Source of the DNA: Pseudomonadota bacterium | Lineage (GTDB): Bacteria > Pseudomonadota > Gammaproteobacteria > Steroidobacterales > Steroidobacteraceae | DNA: 34,027 nucleotides | Direction of reading: 5' to 3' | NCBI GenBank assembly: GCA_021815905.1 | Contig: JAKAZP010000001.1 | Coordinates: 1 to 34,027 of the forward strand | Shown here: one piece after another, positions 33,172 to 34,027 of the stretch | Numbering within the stretch: the stretch's first letter is position 1 | How the letters are laid out: each line of letters begins with the position of its first letter | Notes under the pieces: model-generated | Told to the model about the DNA's origin: nothing | Database searches by the model: none | Seen by the model: only the letters and a program-made list of their open reading frames with translations | Made by a program: the position numbers and the translations under genes

Positions 33172-34027
33172 TTGAACGCAGCCTCCGCCCGGGATGCCAA
33201 CACGCTGCGCCTGCGGGAGTTCGCCTTCGGCGAGGAGGACTTCCAGGCGCTGCGAGTCCTCGTGAAGTCCCTCACCGGCATCCATCTCTCGGATCAGAAG
33301 CGGGAGCTCGTGTACGGGCGGCTGACCCGGCGTCTGCGCGCGCTGCAGCTGCGCAGCTTCGCCGAGTACCGCGAACGCCTGAAAGGCGACACGCAGGAAG
33401 TCGCCGAGCTCTGCAACGCGATCACGACCAATCTCACCTCGTTCTTCCGCGAGCCGCACCACTTCCAGTATCTGCGCGAGCACGTGCTCGCGCCGTTCGC
33501 GGCCGGCCGCCGCGGGCGCCGCCTTCGCATCTGGTCGGCCGGCTGCTCGAGCGGGGAGGAGTCCTACTCCATCGCCATGACCGTCCTCGAGGCGCTGCCC
33601 GACCCGGACCGCTGGGACGTGCGTATCCTCGCCACGGATCTCGACAGTGAAGTCCTGCAGCGCGCGCGGCGGGGAATCTATCCCGAGGAGCGCACGTGCG
33701 GCCTCTCTGCGCAGCGCCTGCAGCGGTTCTTCACCGACCGGCAGGACGCCGGCGGGCTCTGCCGCCAGGTAAACCCCGAAGTCGCCGCGCTCGTCACATT
33801 CAAGCAGCTCAATCTCATCCACACCCTGCCGATGAAAGGACCGTTGGATGTGATCTTCTGCCGCAACGTCGTGATCTACTTCGACAAAGACACCCAGCGG
33901 GAGCTTTTCAGCCGCCTCGCGCCGCTGCAGCGTCCCGGGGACCTGCTCTTCCTCGGTCATTCCGAGAGCCTCTTCAAGGTCTGCGACAGCTATGACCTCA
34001 TCGGCAAGACCATTCACAGGCGGATCT
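33172..34027 (+). CDS. cheR: Chemotaxis receptor methyltransferase CheR (3' end cut by window)
   Basis: CheR methylates glutamates on receptors using S-adenosylmethionine. The visible 285 residues cover nearly the whole protein: an N-terminal helical domain (DQKRELVYGRLTRRLRALQL, TTNLTSFFREPHHFQYLREH), the SAM-binding motif RIWSAGCSSGEESYSIAM, ILATDLDSEVLQRARRGIYP, and the C-terminal part VIFCRNVVIYFDKDTQRELF and LLFLGHSESLF. Only a few residues seem to be missing at the right edge. No ATG lies near the front. TTG at 33172, 7 bases after the previous stop, gives a fitting N-terminus but has only a weak binding site. It would use the EWQEF tail of receptor 3 as docking site (inference). Confidence 0.93.
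   Translation, partial: MNAASARDANTLRLREFAFGEEDFQALRVLVKSLTGIHLSDQKRELVYGRLTRRLRALQLRSFAEYRERLKGDTQEVAELCNAITTNLTSFFREPHHFQYLREHVLAPFAAGRRGRRLRIWSAGCSSGEESYSIAMTVLEALPDPDRWDVRILATDLDSEVLQRARRGIYPEERTCGLSAQRLQRFFTDRQDAGGLCRQVNPEVAALVTFKQLNLIHTLPMKGPLDVIFCRNVVIYFDKDTQRELFSRLAPLQRPGDLLFLGHSESLFKVCDSYDLIGKTIHRRI

Noticed and set aside
1..34027. CRISPR arrays, tRNA or rRNA genes, insertion sequences, prophage
   Set aside because: No regularly spaced direct repeats, no tRNA/rRNA-like sequence and no transposase, integrase or phage gene were found on either strand.

Overview
The window is one continuous, same-strand (+) block of flagellar and chemotaxis genes from a GC-rich gammaproteobacterium. 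The gene order (fleQ, fleR/flrC-like gene, fliEFGHIJKLMNOPQR, flhB, flhA, flhF, fleN, fliA, cheY, cheZ, motC, motD) matches the polar-flagellum loci of Pseudomonas, Vibrio and Xanthomonas relatives. FlhF and FleN, which set the place and number of polar flagella, two sigma-54 (-24/-12) promoters and many intergenic palindromic repeats point to the Xanthomonadales/Nevskiales/Steroidobacter area. That placement is inference from layout and composition, not a database match.

Layout. 1-184: C-terminal tail of a FleQ-type master activator. 306-1349: a FleR/FlrC-like sigma-54 activator without a receiver domain, behind a near-consensus sigma-54 promoter (249-264). 1360-8414: fliE to fliK, i.e. rod junction, MS ring, switch protein FliG, export ATPase group and hook-length control. 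8519-8534: a second sigma-54 promoter, which starts fliL, fliM, fliN, fliO, fliP, fliQ, fliR, flhB and flhA (8595-15921). 15924-18677: flhF, fleN, fliA. 18801-21854: cheY, cheZ, motC, motD. 21937-22347: a DUF2802 membrane protein. 22432-34027: a chemotaxis operon with a STAS protein, cheA, cheW, three tandem chemoreceptor genes, a second cheY, a small exported protein of unknown function, a small protein with a CheZ-like D-x-x-x-Q motif, and cheR, which runs off the right edge.

How it works together. FleQ and the FleR-like activator would switch on the sigma-54 promoters and so the basal body and export apparatus. FlhF and FleN set polar placement and number, and FliA is the late sigma factor. 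The CheA/CheW/receptor signalling unit phosphorylates CheY proteins that act on FliM. CheZ, and possibly the second D-x-x-x-Q protein, would reset the signal. MotC/MotD supply a stator.

Points that stand out: (i) the FleSR two-component pair is reduced to a kinase-less, receiver-less activator; (ii) two intergenic copies of a three-hairpin element have compensatory base changes; (iii) a palindromic repeat is read in frame in the C-terminal tails of both CheW and the third receptor; (iv) a perfect TGTGA-N6-TCACA (CRP/Clp-type) site precedes the DUF2802 gene; (v) a candidate second CheY phosphatase lies beside the second CheY; (vi) the three tandem receptors include one without a sensor and one with a CheR-tethering pentapeptide. 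No tRNA, rRNA, CRISPR array or insertion sequence was recognised. No gap between genes exceeds 300 bases.
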